In this document: positions 33,552-41,907 of the stretch, in pieces
Layout: every line of letters starts with the position of its first letter
Numbering within the stretch: the stretch's first letter is position 1
DNA from: Clostridium sp. CM027
GTDB lineage: Bacteria > Bacillota > Clostridia > Clostridiales > Clostridiaceae
Assembly (NCBI RefSeq): GCF_024730565.1
Contig: NZ_CP077725.1
Location: 806,001-870,000, forward strand
Reading direction: 5' to 3'
DNA: 64,000 bases
The notes under the pieces: generated by a model
The model's database searches: none
Told to the model about the DNA's origin: nothing
What the model saw: the letters and a program-made list of their open reading frames with translations, nothing else
Program-made: the position numbers and the translations under genes

Positions 33552-34322
33552 TTAAATTGATACTTCATCGAAGTTTCCGCCTAAGGCAGCCAATACATCT
33601 AGTATCTTTTTAAAAAATTCTTTTCGTGATGTTGTGCCCTTGACAAGCTCCGTAAATAGCGAACCATCTTTTATAAATATTATCCGTTTGCAATAGCTGG
33701 CAGCAAAGGCATCATGCGTTACCATCATAATAGTAGCCCTTTGAGTTTCATTTAAATCACTTAAAGATTGTAAAAGTTCTGTGGAAGATTTAGAATCCAA
33801 CGCACCTGTCGGTTCATCGGCTAGTATAATCTTAGGTTTAGTAATAATAGCTCTGGCAGCAGCTGCTCTCTGTTTTTGTCCCCCAGATACCTCATAAGGA
33901 TATTTATTGAATATATCCTTTATACCTAAAGTAGCTCCTATAATACTAGCCCGTGCTTCAATATCTTTTATGTTTATTCTAGCAAGAGCTAATGGAAGCA
34001 CCACATTTTCTTTTAATGTTAACGTATCGAGTAAATTAAAATCTTGAAATATAAAGCCTAATTTGTCTCTTCTAAAAGAAGCTAACTTATCTTCATTCAT
34101 TTTTGCAAGATCTTCCTTATCAATAGTTACTACTCCCGAAGTTGGTTTATCTATAGTTGATATAATATTTAATAATGTAGTTTTTCCTGCACCTGAAGGC
34201 CCCATTATTCCAATAAACTCCCCTTCTTTTATTTCAAGGTTTATATCATTCAATGCAGTGTAAACATTCCCCCTTGAGCCGTAAACCTTTTTCAAATTTC
34301 TCGCAACTAATACATTTTCCAT
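33552..34322 (-). CDS. bceA: BceA-type ABC ATPase
   Basis: 256 residues. Walker A GPSGAGKTT (41-49), signature VSGGQKQRAAAARA, Walker B with ADEPTGALDSK, and His switch. The BceA/MacB group is clear. GGAGG lies before the ATG, just past the right end of palindromic repeat copy C. Upstream lies a BceR-type operator (34546-34567), and a terminator separates this gene from bceS, so bceAB have their own inducible promoter. Confidence 0.93.
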   Translation of the reverse strand: MENVLVARNLKKVYGSRGNVYTALNDINLEIKEGEFIGIMGPSGAGKTTLLNIISTIDKPTSGVVTIDKEDLAKMNEDKLASFRRDKLGFIFQDFNLLDTLTLKENVVLPLALARINIKDIEARASIIGATLGIKDIFNKYPYEVSGGQKQRAAAARAIITKPKIILADEPTGALDSKSSTELLQSLSDLNETQRATIMMVTHDAFAASYCKRIIFIKDGSLFTELVKGTTSRKEFFKKILDVLAALGGNFDEVSI

Positions 34323-34335
34323 TTTTATTTCCTCC

Positions 34336-34464
34336 TTAAATCATCCTCTTCGAAGCTGCAATATTAACGACTTCAGAAGGAGATTTAGATTTTTACTGAA
34401 ATTTCTCTTTGTTGTAGTATACCCCCACTTATAAAAGTTGGAGACTTCCTTCTGAAATGTCCCT
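34336..34464 (-). repeat. Short palindromic repeat element, copy C (129 bp)
   Basis: Minus-strand copy with left end GGGACATTTCAGAAGGA (first bases diverged from AACGAC), internal hairpin arms around TTATAAGTGGGGG, and right part CTCCTTCTGAAGTCGTTAA plus GATGATTTAA. Placed in the 5' leader of bceA, ending three bases before its GGAGG. Confidence 0.72.
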
Positions 34465-34545
34465 AAAACCCTTTCGCTTATTACAATTCTATTTTATAAC
34501 AAATCTAATACCCAATCCATTGTGTAACATTACAAAGTCCATTCT

Positions 34546-34567
34546 AAACTTACATTGTTGTAAGTTT
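34546..34567. promoter_or_regulatory. BceR-type operator
   Basis: AAACTTACA-TTGT-TGTAAGTTT, a perfect 9-bp inverted repeat. It contains TTACA-N4-TGTAA, the arrangement described for BceR-like regulators in Firmicutes. A second repeat TGTAA-CA-TTACA lies at 34523-34534. Upstream of bceA on the minus strand. Confidence 0.72.
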
Positions 34568-34611
34568 TAAAAAAATAGGGCTACAAACCACATTTTTAGT
34601 TTGTAACCCTA
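34565..34611 (-). terminator. Terminator after bceS
   Basis: On the minus strand TAGGGTTACAAAC pairs with GTTTGTAGCCCTA (one G-U/mismatch), followed by TTTTTTT. The first arm holds the last codons of bceS and its stop at 34596. Confidence 0.85.
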
Positions 34612-35627
34612 TAATATTCTATAAGTTTTGGAAAATGAACTGTTACTCTAGTAAATTCAGAATGCATTGATTCAATAGTTATATGGTGACCAAGCTTTGT
34701 AGCAAGATTTTTTGATAGATAGAGTCCCATACCTGTGGCTTTAAAATCATCCCGTCCATTATATCCAGTAAATCCTTTGTCAAAAACCCTATTAATATCC
34801 TCAGATTTTATTCCAATTCCATTATCTTGGATAATAAGCTGTTTCTCATTGTGCTTTAATACTCCACTAATTTTAATAAGTCCATCGCTTGTTGTATATT
34901 TTAATGAATTTGATAAAATCTGATCCAAAATAAAGAAAAGCCACTTTTTATCTGAGTCTATAGTAAATTCTAAGTCACTTAATTCTATCTTTATTTTTTT
35001 ACCTATAAATTCCTTTGCATGTTTTTTCACAACCCCAACAATTAGACTATGCATATTTATTTCATTTACTAAATAGTCCTTTGAAAAGCTATCTAATCGT
35101 GAATAGTACAATGCTTGTTCAACGTAATTCTCTATATGATCTATTTCATCCTCTAAGTTACTTAAGGTCTCCTCCTTAGACTTGTACATACTGTTCTCTA
35201 TAACCAATCTACATGCAGAAATAGGCGTTTTTATCTCATGAACCCAGGAATTTATAAAGTCTACATTTTCTTTTTTCCCTTCATGTAATCTATCTGTTTT
35301 TAAATTGAATTCTTCGTTAACTTTCATAAGAATTTCTCCAAATAGCCTTTGTTCATAATTTAATGGCATAGGCAACGAATTAACAATATTCTCTTTCTGG
35401 TTATCTATAATACATTTAATAACATTATAATATCTTCTATTTTTTAAATACTCAAATATTAAGTAAAGTATAAACATAATAAACCCTACTATATTGATAT
35501 AGGCTATATCGCCAACACTTATTTTTACTTCATTGTTAAAATACACCACCGATGAAATAAATAGCATCAATATAAAATAAAACAAAATTAAAAATATCCT
35601 GTCCCTTAAAAAATTTCTAAATCTCAT
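34596..35627 (-). CDS. bceS: BceS-type intramembrane-sensing histidine kinase
   Basis: 343 residues. Two N-terminal helices (about 12-30 and 40-60) with only a short outside loop, then H-box NSWVHEIKTPIS (His130), N-box and the ATP lid with DNGIGI and GMGLYLSKNLA. Overlaps bceR by four bases (ATGA). Such kinases read the activity of BceAB rather than the drug itself. Paralogous in type to the kinase at 3260-4240. Confidence 0.93.
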   Translation of the reverse strand: MRFRNFLRDRIFLILFYFILMLFISSVVYFNNEVKISVGDIAYINIVGFIMFILYLIFEYLKNRRYYNVIKCIIDNQKENIVNSLPMPLNYEQRLFGEILMKVNEEFNLKTDRLHEGKKENVDFINSWVHEIKTPISACRLVIENSMYKSKEETLSNLEDEIDHIENYVEQALYYSRLDSFSKDYLVNEINMHSLIVGVVKKHAKEFIGKKIKIELSDLEFTIDSDKKWLFFILDQILSNSLKYTTSDGLIKISGVLKHNEKQLIIQDNGIGIKSEDINRVFDKGFTGYNGRDDFKATGMGLYLSKNLATKLGHHITIESMHSEFTRVTVHFPKLIEYYRVTN

Positions 35628-36298
35628 AGTATTGTATACCCTTGCCTTTTTTTTGTTTTAATTAAGTCTTCTAGTTCAATATTCTCTAATTTTTTACGCA
35701 GTCTATTGATATTCACTGTAAGGGTATTATCATCAACAAAACTTTCATCCTCCCAGAGACTTCGCATAATTTTATCTCTGCTTATTAAATTGCCATTATT
35801 TTTCATAAGTAGATATAGAATGCTAAATTCATTTCTACTTAGTTCTACCCTCTTATCTTTAAAAAACACGCTATTATCCTTCATATTTAAAACAATGTTT
35901 TTATACTCAAGCACATTAGTCTGCGCATCTGCGTAGGAATATGTTCTTCTTATCAATGCATTTATTTTGGCCATCAATATTTCTAAGGAAAAGGGCTTTT
36001 GAATAAAATCATCTCCTCCCATATTAATTGCCATTATTACATCCATATTGTTATTCCTTGAAGAAACAAATATTATGGGAACCTTTGATATTTCTCTGAT
36101 TTTATAGCACCAGTAAAAACCATCAAAATAAGGAAGGTTTATATCCATAAGAACTAGATGTGGAGAGTATTTTGAAAACTCGATAAACACCTCATTAAAG
36201 TTCTCAATGGCTTTTCCATCAAAACCCCATCTCATTACATTTTCAAGCAATATTTCTTTTATCCTAATATCATCTTCTACTATCATTATCTTAAACAT
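35624..36298 (-). CDS. bceR: BceR-type response regulator
   Basis: 224 residues. Receiver with D9/D10, Asp52 (LMDINLPYFDGFYWCYKIR) and Lys in QKPF, then a winged helix ending KRQGYTIL. First gene of the bceRS operon. The likely target is the TTACA-N4-TGTAA repeat upstream of bceA. Confidence 0.93.
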   Translation of the reverse strand: MFKIMIVEDDIRIKEILLENVMRWGFDGKAIENFNEVFIEFSKYSPHLVLMDINLPYFDGFYWCYKIREISKVPIIFVSSRNNNMDVIMAINMGGDDFIQKPFSLEILMAKINALIRRTYSYADAQTNVLEYKNIVLNMKDNSVFFKDKRVELSRNEFSILYLLMKNNGNLISRDKIMRSLWEDESFVDDNTLTVNINRLRKKLENIELEDLIKTKKRQGYTIL

Positions 36299-36552
36299 GT
36301 AAAAACCTCACTTTAAAATGGAATTTGATTCTTCTCCATTATACTATAAAATGGGTATCTACACCATTATGTTGGCTTACAACATTAACCAAGTACTGTA
36401 ATGTAAAACTATACTTTAAACATTAGTGGCTTTAAAAACTTAATATTACATGGCCCTTTACTTCCGGTTAGTTTAAAATATTTTGTATATTTATGTATTC
36501 ACCATAAAGTTTAATTATATAAGTAATTAAAAAATATTTATTTAGCATAATA

Positions 36553-37602
36553 TTAAATTTGCTTTCTATTAAATTGCTCTTTTAGATATGTTGAAATTTC
36601 GATTAAAGCCTCATCTGATTTATTCGTAATCTTATCCATTGAGATAAAGCCATGTGTAACACCTTTATATCTGGTAGAAATTACATTCACACCTGCTTCC
36701 TTTAATTTATTACCGTAAGCTTCACCGTCATCCCTTAATGGATCAAATTCGGCTGTGATTATGAGTGTGTCTGGTAAATCTTTAAAATTTTCAGATAATA
36801 AAGGCGAGGTATATCCACTTTTTCTTTCTTCTAAACTTGGAGTGTATAGGGATATAAATTTTTCAGAGTTTTCCCTTGTAAGATTATAATCCATACCAAA
36901 ATACGACCAAGATTTAGTATTTAGTTGATAAATGTTTGTTGATGGATATATTAGTACCTCAGAGATTATGTGTGGGCCACCTTTATCACGTGCCATTTGT
37001 GCAACTACTGCAGAAAGGTTGCCCCCAGCACTGTCCCCTACAACACATATTCGACTGGAGTCCCCATTAATACTCTTAGCATATTTATAAACCCATTGGA
37101 GCACATTATATACGTCATTAAGACCAGCTGGGAATGGATCTTCTGGCGCAAGACGATAATTTACAGATACAACTATAGCCCTTGAATTTTTTGAAAGCTT
37201 CCTGCAAACATTGTCATAGTCATCAATACTACCGCTAATCCAACTGCCGCCATGTGAATAAATTATGATAGGCAATTCATTCCCATTGCCGTCAGGCGTA
37301 TATATTCGCACTGGCACTTGATTTGAATCTGTTTTTATATCCATATTTTTTATATTGGAAAAGGGTATAGGTTTGGAATTCCATATAGTTGTTGACTTAT
37401 GCAATGCTGCACGCATTTCATATATTGATTTTCCTTTAAGTGAAATAGGATTAAAATGCTCTTCTATTTTTGACATTACACCAAATAATGTATCAAGCTT
37501 ACCATCACCTGTTCTAGAAAAGTTTTTAATTAAAAGAAAACAGTATATTGTAACAATCAAGACAATAGCAGAAAAAATCCAAAATATTTTTTTCTTTTTC
37601 AT
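36553..37602 (-). CDS. Membrane-anchored alpha/beta hydrolase (HSL family)
   Basis: 349 residues. An N-terminal membrane helix (about 7-26) holds an esterase domain of the hormone-sensitive-lipase family: oxyanion HGG at 117-119, nucleophile Ser191 in GDSAGG, Asp287 in AEFDPLRDDG, His317 in GVTHGF. All catalytic residues are present. It probably hydrolyses short-chain esters at the membrane; no partner gene hints at a natural substrate. GGAGG precedes the ATG. A perfect 14-bp palindrome lies 52 bases upstream. Confidence 0.92.
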   Translation of the reverse strand: MKKKKIFWIFSAIVLIVTIYCFLLIKNFSRTGDGKLDTLFGVMSKIEEHFNPISLKGKSIYEMRAALHKSTTIWNSKPIPFSNIKNMDIKTDSNQVPVRIYTPDGNGNELPIIIYSHGGSWISGSIDDYDNVCRKLSKNSRAIVVSVNYRLAPEDPFPAGLNDVYNVLQWVYKYAKSINGDSSRICVVGDSAGGNLSAVVAQMARDKGGPHIISEVLIYPSTNIYQLNTKSWSYFGMDYNLTRENSEKFISLYTPSLEERKSGYTSPLLSENFKDLPDTLIITAEFDPLRDDGEAYGNKLKEAGVNVISTRYKGVTHGFISMDKITNKSDEALIEISTYLKEQFNRKQI

Positions 37603-37653
37603 TCAATACCTCCACCATTAACTTAACTATTTACAAAATTCATTTTTATTTAT

Positions 37654-37667
37654 GATTGGTACCAATC
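37654..37667. promoter_or_regulatory. 14-bp palindrome upstream of hydrolase
   Basis: GATTGGTACCAATC is a perfect palindrome 52-65 bases before the hydrolase start. Candidate operator; no local regulator gene is obvious. Confidence 0.4.
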
Positions 37668-37987
37668 CTATGCAGTACTATGGATGGATTAATAAATAAC
37701 TAAACTCATTGATATATCCATAAGTTAATATCACGAATAGATAGATATGTTAATCGCCTTTGTATTTTATATCGACTATATTATATTACCCTATTCAAAT
37801 TTTGTTTATACTGACCATATAATGAACATAGGTTAATAATTATATGGAGTGCGCTTATTGGATATTTTATTTGAACATCGTTTAGTTACCAATTGATATT
37901 GGAAAGTTAATAGTTGTTTTATAGCTTTCTACATTTAAGCTAGTTGCAACTTTGATAGTTAATCAAACAGTAGCACAATAATTTAAA
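37668..37987. other. Intergenic region, no gene seen
   Basis: About 320 A/T-rich bases with stop codons in all frames and no strong hairpin. Presumably holds promoter sequence of the hydrolase gene. Confidence 0.4.
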
Positions 37988-38011
37988 GGGCAGCCTCTTA
38001 GGAGATTGCCC
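37988..38011 (-). terminator. Terminator of Gly/His-rich protein gene
   Basis: Minus-strand GGGCA-AT-CTC, loop CTAA, GAG-GC-TGCCC followed by TTTAAATT. A 2x2 internal loop interrupts the stem. 23 bases past the stop codon at 38034. Confidence 0.6.
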
Positions 38012-38033
38012 AATTTGTTGTTTTATAATTTCT

Positions 38034-38339
38034 TTAATAAGGTGTTGGATAATCATAATCATAATCGTAATCATAATCATAATATGGATAAGGATAGAAT
38101 GGAAAAAAATCAAAGACACCAAAAAGTCCACCACCGTGACCGAAGTTACCACCATGTCCAAAATGTCCACCGCCACCTCCGTGACCGTGTTGTCTTACAA
38201 GAAAGTCTTCATCTTCTTCTCTTTCTGTTGGATTACTCATAGACATTTGTCCCATCATACCAGTATAATCCATAGGTTGTTGCAACATAAATGGGCAAGG
38301 TTGATATGTTGGTTTACCATCTTTTATTTTTTCTTCCAA
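38034..38339 (-). CDS. Gly/His-rich protein with Tyr-Asp repeat tail
   Basis: 101 residues, TTG start with AGGAGG seven bases upstream. N-terminal half is Met/Gln/Pro-rich with one Cys (QPCPFMLQQ) and an acidic patch (EREEDED). Residues about 51-71 are Gly/His-rich (GHGGGGGHFGHGG), then FFPFYPYPYY and a DYDYDYDYDYP tail. The YD run is coded by a hexamer repeat at 38049-38084. Low-complexity Tyr/Gly/His proteins of this size are typical of spore coat or other surface layers, and the His runs could bind metal. Family not recognised. Confidence 0.65.
   Translation of the reverse strand: MEEKIKDGKPTYQPCPFMLQQPMDYTGMMGQMSMSNPTEREEDEDFLVRQHGHGGGGGHFGHGGNFGHGGGLFGVFDFFPFYPYPYYDYDYDYDYDYPTPY
38049..38084. 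repeat. Hexamer tandem repeat (6 units)
   Basis: Six consecutive units of ATAATC (variants GTAATC and ATAATA) that code for alternating Tyr and Asp on the minus strand. Slippage would add or remove YD pairs in frame. Confidence 0.75.
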
Positions 38340-38475
38340 AATAAATCCTCCTAAATAAATTCTATGATATTATTATATTCACGGGATATGAAAGGGTACC
38401 TACCAGCAAAATTATTGATTGTTGAAAAGGATACATTATCATATTATGCAAATATCTTATTAGACTTGATGTATA

Positions 38476-38520
38476 AATAAAATACTGCATTAGGACGAAT
38501 GCCCAATGCAGTATTTTATT
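38476..38520. terminator. Perfect 16-bp terminator-like hairpin
   Basis: AATAAAATACTGCATT (38476-38491) pairs with AATGCAGTATTTTATT (38505-38520). The U-rich arm on each strand suits bidirectional termination. It ends transcription from the minus-strand genes at 38558-38971. Confidence 0.8.
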
Positions 38521-38557
38521 GGAATTGCCTTGTAAAATATAATTCCAAGGTGACTTC

Positions 38558-38710
38558 CTACCATTCATAAAAACCATACTCACTATAAAATACAATTTCT
38601 TCCACTTGATTATCGATTAGAGCCACCATTTGATTAATTTCATATATGGCATCAGCTTTAATCTCTTCAAGTTTTTTATATCCATAATTTATATTTATCC
38701 TCTTAATCTA
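38558..38710 (-). pseudogene. Coding-like fragment without start
   Basis: A frame ending TAG at 38558 reads YGYKKLEEIKADAIYEINQ, then MVALIDNQVEEIVFYSEYGF and YEW. The composition looks like real protein, but no start codon with a ribosome site precedes it. Possibly the tail of a decayed gene, or a small protein using an internal ATG. Confidence 0.3.
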
Positions 38711-38719
38711 ATACTTAGT

Positions 38720-38971
38720 TTATTTTTTGCCTGCAGCTATAATAGCTTCTGAACGTTCATTAAATTCTTTTACATCTTCTGGAGTGCTAAAATTAATATT
38801 ATTAGTCATAGTAGACATATCAGTGCTTGGATCGTCCTTTGATGCATAAGATTGTTCATTACTTAGCACTTTTACTGAACCAACCTTAAAACCAGTTGAT
38901 TCTTTACTTGATTGTAATGTGGCGCCACTAGTGCTACTGCTTACATTAGCGTTTTTATTTTTATTATTCAT
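38720..38971 (-). CDS. Ser/Asn-rich small protein, function unknown
   Basis: 83 residues, polar and probably disordered, with SSS and Asn/Lys runs at the start (MNNKNKNANVSSSTSG) and a short acidic helix at the end (PEDVKEFNERSEAIIAAGKK). GGGAG precedes the ATG. The look is that of small spore or sporulation proteins, but no family is recognised. Confidence 0.6.
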   Translation of the reverse strand: MNNKNKNANVSSSTSGATLQSSKESTGFKVGSVKVLSNEQSYASKDDPSTDMSTMTNNINFSTPEDVKEFNERSEAIIAAGKK

Positions 38972-39327
38972 AAGTATTCTCCCTTCAAATATATAAATTA
39001 CACTGTATTAATAAGTGTATACTATAGCTTACCCAATTCTATAAAATATAGTTTAAGATAGCTATTATTATATGGTACAATCTTTAAGTGATTTATCGTC
39101 GCTGAATCTCACAAAAACCAAGAACTCCATTTTAATTAATTTAAAACTTTTATTGTTAATATTTTTTTAATATATTTGACAGATTATGTTTTATTCAGTA
39201 AAATATAATTGATAATGAGTATCAATGCCACACTGAGGATGTTTAATAATATGGTTGATTACGCTGATATTAATAAGGAAAATAAGAAATAAACTTTTGA
39301 GAATATAAAATAATTTAGGAGGACTTT
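38972..39327. other. Intergenic region with small doubtful ORF
   Basis: About 350 A/T-rich bases. A 25-codon frame at 39215-39292 (MSINATLRMFNNMVDYADIN...) lacks a ribosome site at its first ATG. Nothing else was seen; promoters for the two divergent neighbours must be here. Confidence 0.35.
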
Positions 39328-40035
39328 ATGGAGTTAAATGAAATAGTAAACAAAATAGAAGCATTTGGGACACCTCAAATAAAAAATGTATTGTCTAATC
39401 ATGGAATATGCGAACCGTTCTTTGGAGCTAAAATAGCTGATTTGAAAAAGTTAGTTAAGTTTGTAAAGAAAAATGATGATTTGGCGAAAGAATTATATAA
39501 AACAGGGATTTATGATGCTATGTATTTAGCAGCATTATCTATAAATCCTAAAAGCATGTCAAAGGAAGAACTGAAAGGGTGGATAGATAAAGCTTATTGT
39601 TATCCAATTGCGGAATATATAGTTGCAACTGTAACGGCCGGAAGTGATTATGCAGTAGAACTTGCAAAGGAATGGATAACATCTGAAAATGAAATGATTG
39701 CAGCTTGTGGTTGGAGTACATATAGCATTTATATATCTGTAGCAGAGGATAATCTAATTGATATTAATGAAATAGGATATCTTTTAAATAAAATAGAAGC
39801 AAATATACGTAATGAAAAGAATAGGGTTAAATATACTATGAATGGGTTTATAATAGATGTTGGAACTTATATAACAGAATTAAATGAAAAAGCATTAAAG
39901 GTTGCTATTAATATAGGTAAAGTTAATGTTTTAATGAATAAAACTAGTTGTAAAGTGCCACTAGCTAAGGAAATTATAGAAAAAATGATTAATATGGATA
40001 AAATAGGCATTAAAAGAAAGAAATATATTTGTTAG
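39328..40035 (+). CDS. DNA alkylation repair protein (AlkD-like HEAT repeats)
   Basis: 235 residues, all-helical. NVLSNHGICEPFFGAKIADLKKL near the start and repeated helical pairs through the protein (KELYKTGIYDAMYLAAL; EYIVATVTAGSDYAVELAKEWI) match the DNA_alkylation family. AlkD members excise bulky or cationic alkylated bases; this branch is common in clostridia and its activity is less studied. AGGAGG precedes the ATG. Monocistronic. Confidence 0.85.
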   Translation: MELNEIVNKIEAFGTPQIKNVLSNHGICEPFFGAKIADLKKLVKFVKKNDDLAKELYKTGIYDAMYLAALSINPKSMSKEELKGWIDKAYCYPIAEYIVATVTAGSDYAVELAKEWITSENEMIAACGWSTYSIYISVAEDNLIDINEIGYLLNKIEANIRNEKNRVKYTMNGFIIDVGTYITELNEKALKVAINIGKVNVLMNKTSCKVPLAKEIIEKMINMDKIGIKRKKYIC

Positions 40036-40197
40036 GGGTTTAGCTCAAAATAATTAAAAAATAGCAACCAAGTGAAGGAAGAGACCCTTCCCTAATAAAT
40101 TTGGAATAAACAAGTAAAATAAGAAATTAAATACGCATTTGCTATAATTTATGAATGCAACACAATACTGTTGAGTTACATTCATAAAAACTACTTT

Positions 40198-41112
40198 TTA
40201 TTTTAAAAGTTGTATTATGGTTATTGGCCCGACAATTCCATCTGGTTTTAACCCTCTTGAAGCCTGAAAATGCTGAACAGATAATAATGTGTTCAATCCA
40301 AAATTTGAATCAGATCCTGTTTTACCACAACTAAATCCTAATGCAATAAGTCGCTGCTGTATCCACCTTACAAGTTCATTATGGGCGCCTCTAGTAACAA
40401 ATGTCTTAGCTACAACCTCATTAGTATGTGTACCTTTGATGCCATCTTCAACAAGCTTGTCCCCGTTTTTATCTTTTAATCCGAGTATGTTGACAGCATG
40501 TTGAAAAGCTACTACAACAATATTTACAGGTACATGTGAGACTGAATTAATAAATATATCAGATTTAAATTCATTTAAATCAACAGGTCCATTTATTCCG
40601 TCTACTCCCCCAGAGCTTGAATATTGAAATCCTATATAATTAATTACATCGGGCTTTGCTGCTCCATAATGAGCCACCCACAAAGGTATATCTTTAACTG
40701 AGCTATTTAAATTGTTTGCGTAAAAATAATCTCCTGTATAAATGCATACTTCCTTATTATTTGATATTAGATAATTCGCGAAAAGTCTTACATTAGAGCT
40801 TGTCTTAGTTACGGTTTGCCCTAATGCCACTTCTACATCTATAACGTATTTACAATCGGATGAAAGCCCTTCTATAACACTTAGAAAATGTTTTGCTTCT
40901 AATATTGGATCATTTGCTCTTAAAAAATGATAAAACCCAATTTTAAGTCCTGCTTCAATTGCTCCACTATATTGTGATTGTAACAGTGGATTTTTATAAT
41001 TGATTCCTTCCGTGGCTTTAATATAAACTATTTCTATTCCACTGTTTTTTACTTTTTTTAAATCTACATTTTGTTGGTAACTAGATATATCTATTCCTTT
41101 AATAAAACCCAT
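40198..41112 (-). CDS. GH25 lysozyme with peptidoglycan-binding domain
   Basis: About 304 residues. The GH25 domain (about 1-190) starts GFIKGIDISSYQQNVDLKKV and has the catalytic DVE in KYVIDVEVALG and FYHFLRAN. The C-terminal 60 residues are a PG_binding_1 domain (QQRLIALGFSCGKTGSDSNFG, FQASRGLKPDGIVGP). No signal peptide is visible, as in phage-type endolysins or spore-release lysins. The start is uncertain: a TTG at 41118 and an ATG at 41112 both lack a well-spaced ribosome site. Confidence 0.9.
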   Translation of the reverse strand: MGFIKGIDISSYQQNVDLKKVKNSGIEIVYIKATEGINYKNPLLQSQYSGAIEAGLKIGFYHFLRANDPILEAKHFLSVIEGLSSDCKYVIDVEVALGQTVTKTSSNVRLFANYLISNNKEVCIYTGDYFYANNLNSSVKDIPLWVAHYGAAKPDVINYIGFQYSSSGGVDGINGPVDLNEFKSDIFINSVSHVPVNIVVVAFQHAVNILGLKDKNGDKLVEDGIKGTHTNEVVAKTFVTRGAHNELVRWIQQRLIALGFSCGKTGSDSNFGLNTLLSVQHFQASRGLKPDGIVGPITIIQLLK

Positions 41113-41322
41113 CTCCAATTTTAATTATTTCTCGTAACAATATATGTTTCAACCCACATCTTTGATACCGCTCAGGTGTTTATAATATTTTTATGTAACA
41201 AAGGAGTATCTTGCTGGTGAAAACTTCTCTGATATTTATTGTCCCCTGCCACATAGCTTAGTAGCTGTAGTATCAAATCAGCAATTAAACTTTCTATACC
41301 TTTAATATCCACAATACTATCC

Positions 41323-41753
41323 TCAATTACCTTTAAAAGTCACACTGTTTTTAAGTTCATTGTAACTTATTGTACTTGCAATTATATATAAAGGTCTGTC
41401 TTTACTCTCATCAGATATTCTTCCACTATATTGCCCTATAATAGCGAGAAAGCAAAACATAATGCCAAACATAATTAAGTTAATGGAAAGTATTAGACCT
41501 AAATTTAATATATTGCTTTGCTTAAACAGTGAGGTTGTAATACTACTAATTAATAAAATAGTACCTATTAAACCTGCAAATGCTCCAAAGTAGCCAGTAA
41601 TCATTAATGGTTTATAATAAATAAAATTTCATGGTTTTCAAGTGTTTGATCCATGACGGATTTTAATCTTTTGTAACTCTCATTTATAACAAGTTCTTCA
41701 TTATACAAAGGCACTATTACAGAAAAAATAATTCCATTACTCATTATTATCAT
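41323..41753 (-). pseudogene. Broken GT2 glycosyltransferase (GtrB-like)
   Basis: The N-terminal piece (up to 41753, FSVIVPLYNEELVINESYKRLKSV) is the start of a family 2 glycosyltransferase. After HEILFI it jumps to a different frame, directly into the C-terminal pair of membrane helices (GYFGAFAGLIGTILLIS, MFGIMFCFLAIIGQYSGRI). The middle about 200 residues, with the catalytic acidic motifs, are gone. Decayed by an internal deletion. Confidence 0.8.
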
Positions 41754-41858
41754 TCCCTTCACTTTAATTATTAAATCTTTCTCCACAATTAAAATTATAA
41801 GGGTAAATTGTATCAGCAGTATCAAATTAATATGTGAACTTTATGTGATAAGTTATAT

Positions 41859-41884
41859 AAAAAGGCTACCTAAGAAAGGCAGCC
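41859..41884 (-). terminator. Terminator after YitT gene
   Basis: Minus-strand GGCTGCCT-TTCT-TAGGTAGCC followed by TTTTTAT. One G-U pair in an 8-bp stem. Confidence 0.7.
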
Positions 41885-41907
41885 AGTTACTGTTGGAGTG
41901 GTTACTA

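Noticed and set aside
38049-38084. CRISPR-like array from the regular hexamers
   Set aside because: Units are 6 bases with no spacers and encode a Tyr-Asp tail in frame.
38006-38242. Plus-strand frame rich in Asn/His and Arg
   Set aside because: A shadow of the Gly/His/YD repeat gene; no ribosome site.
39215-39292. 25-codon frame upstream of the AlkD-like gene
   Set aside because: No ribosome site at its first ATG and no recognisable product; left as a note only.
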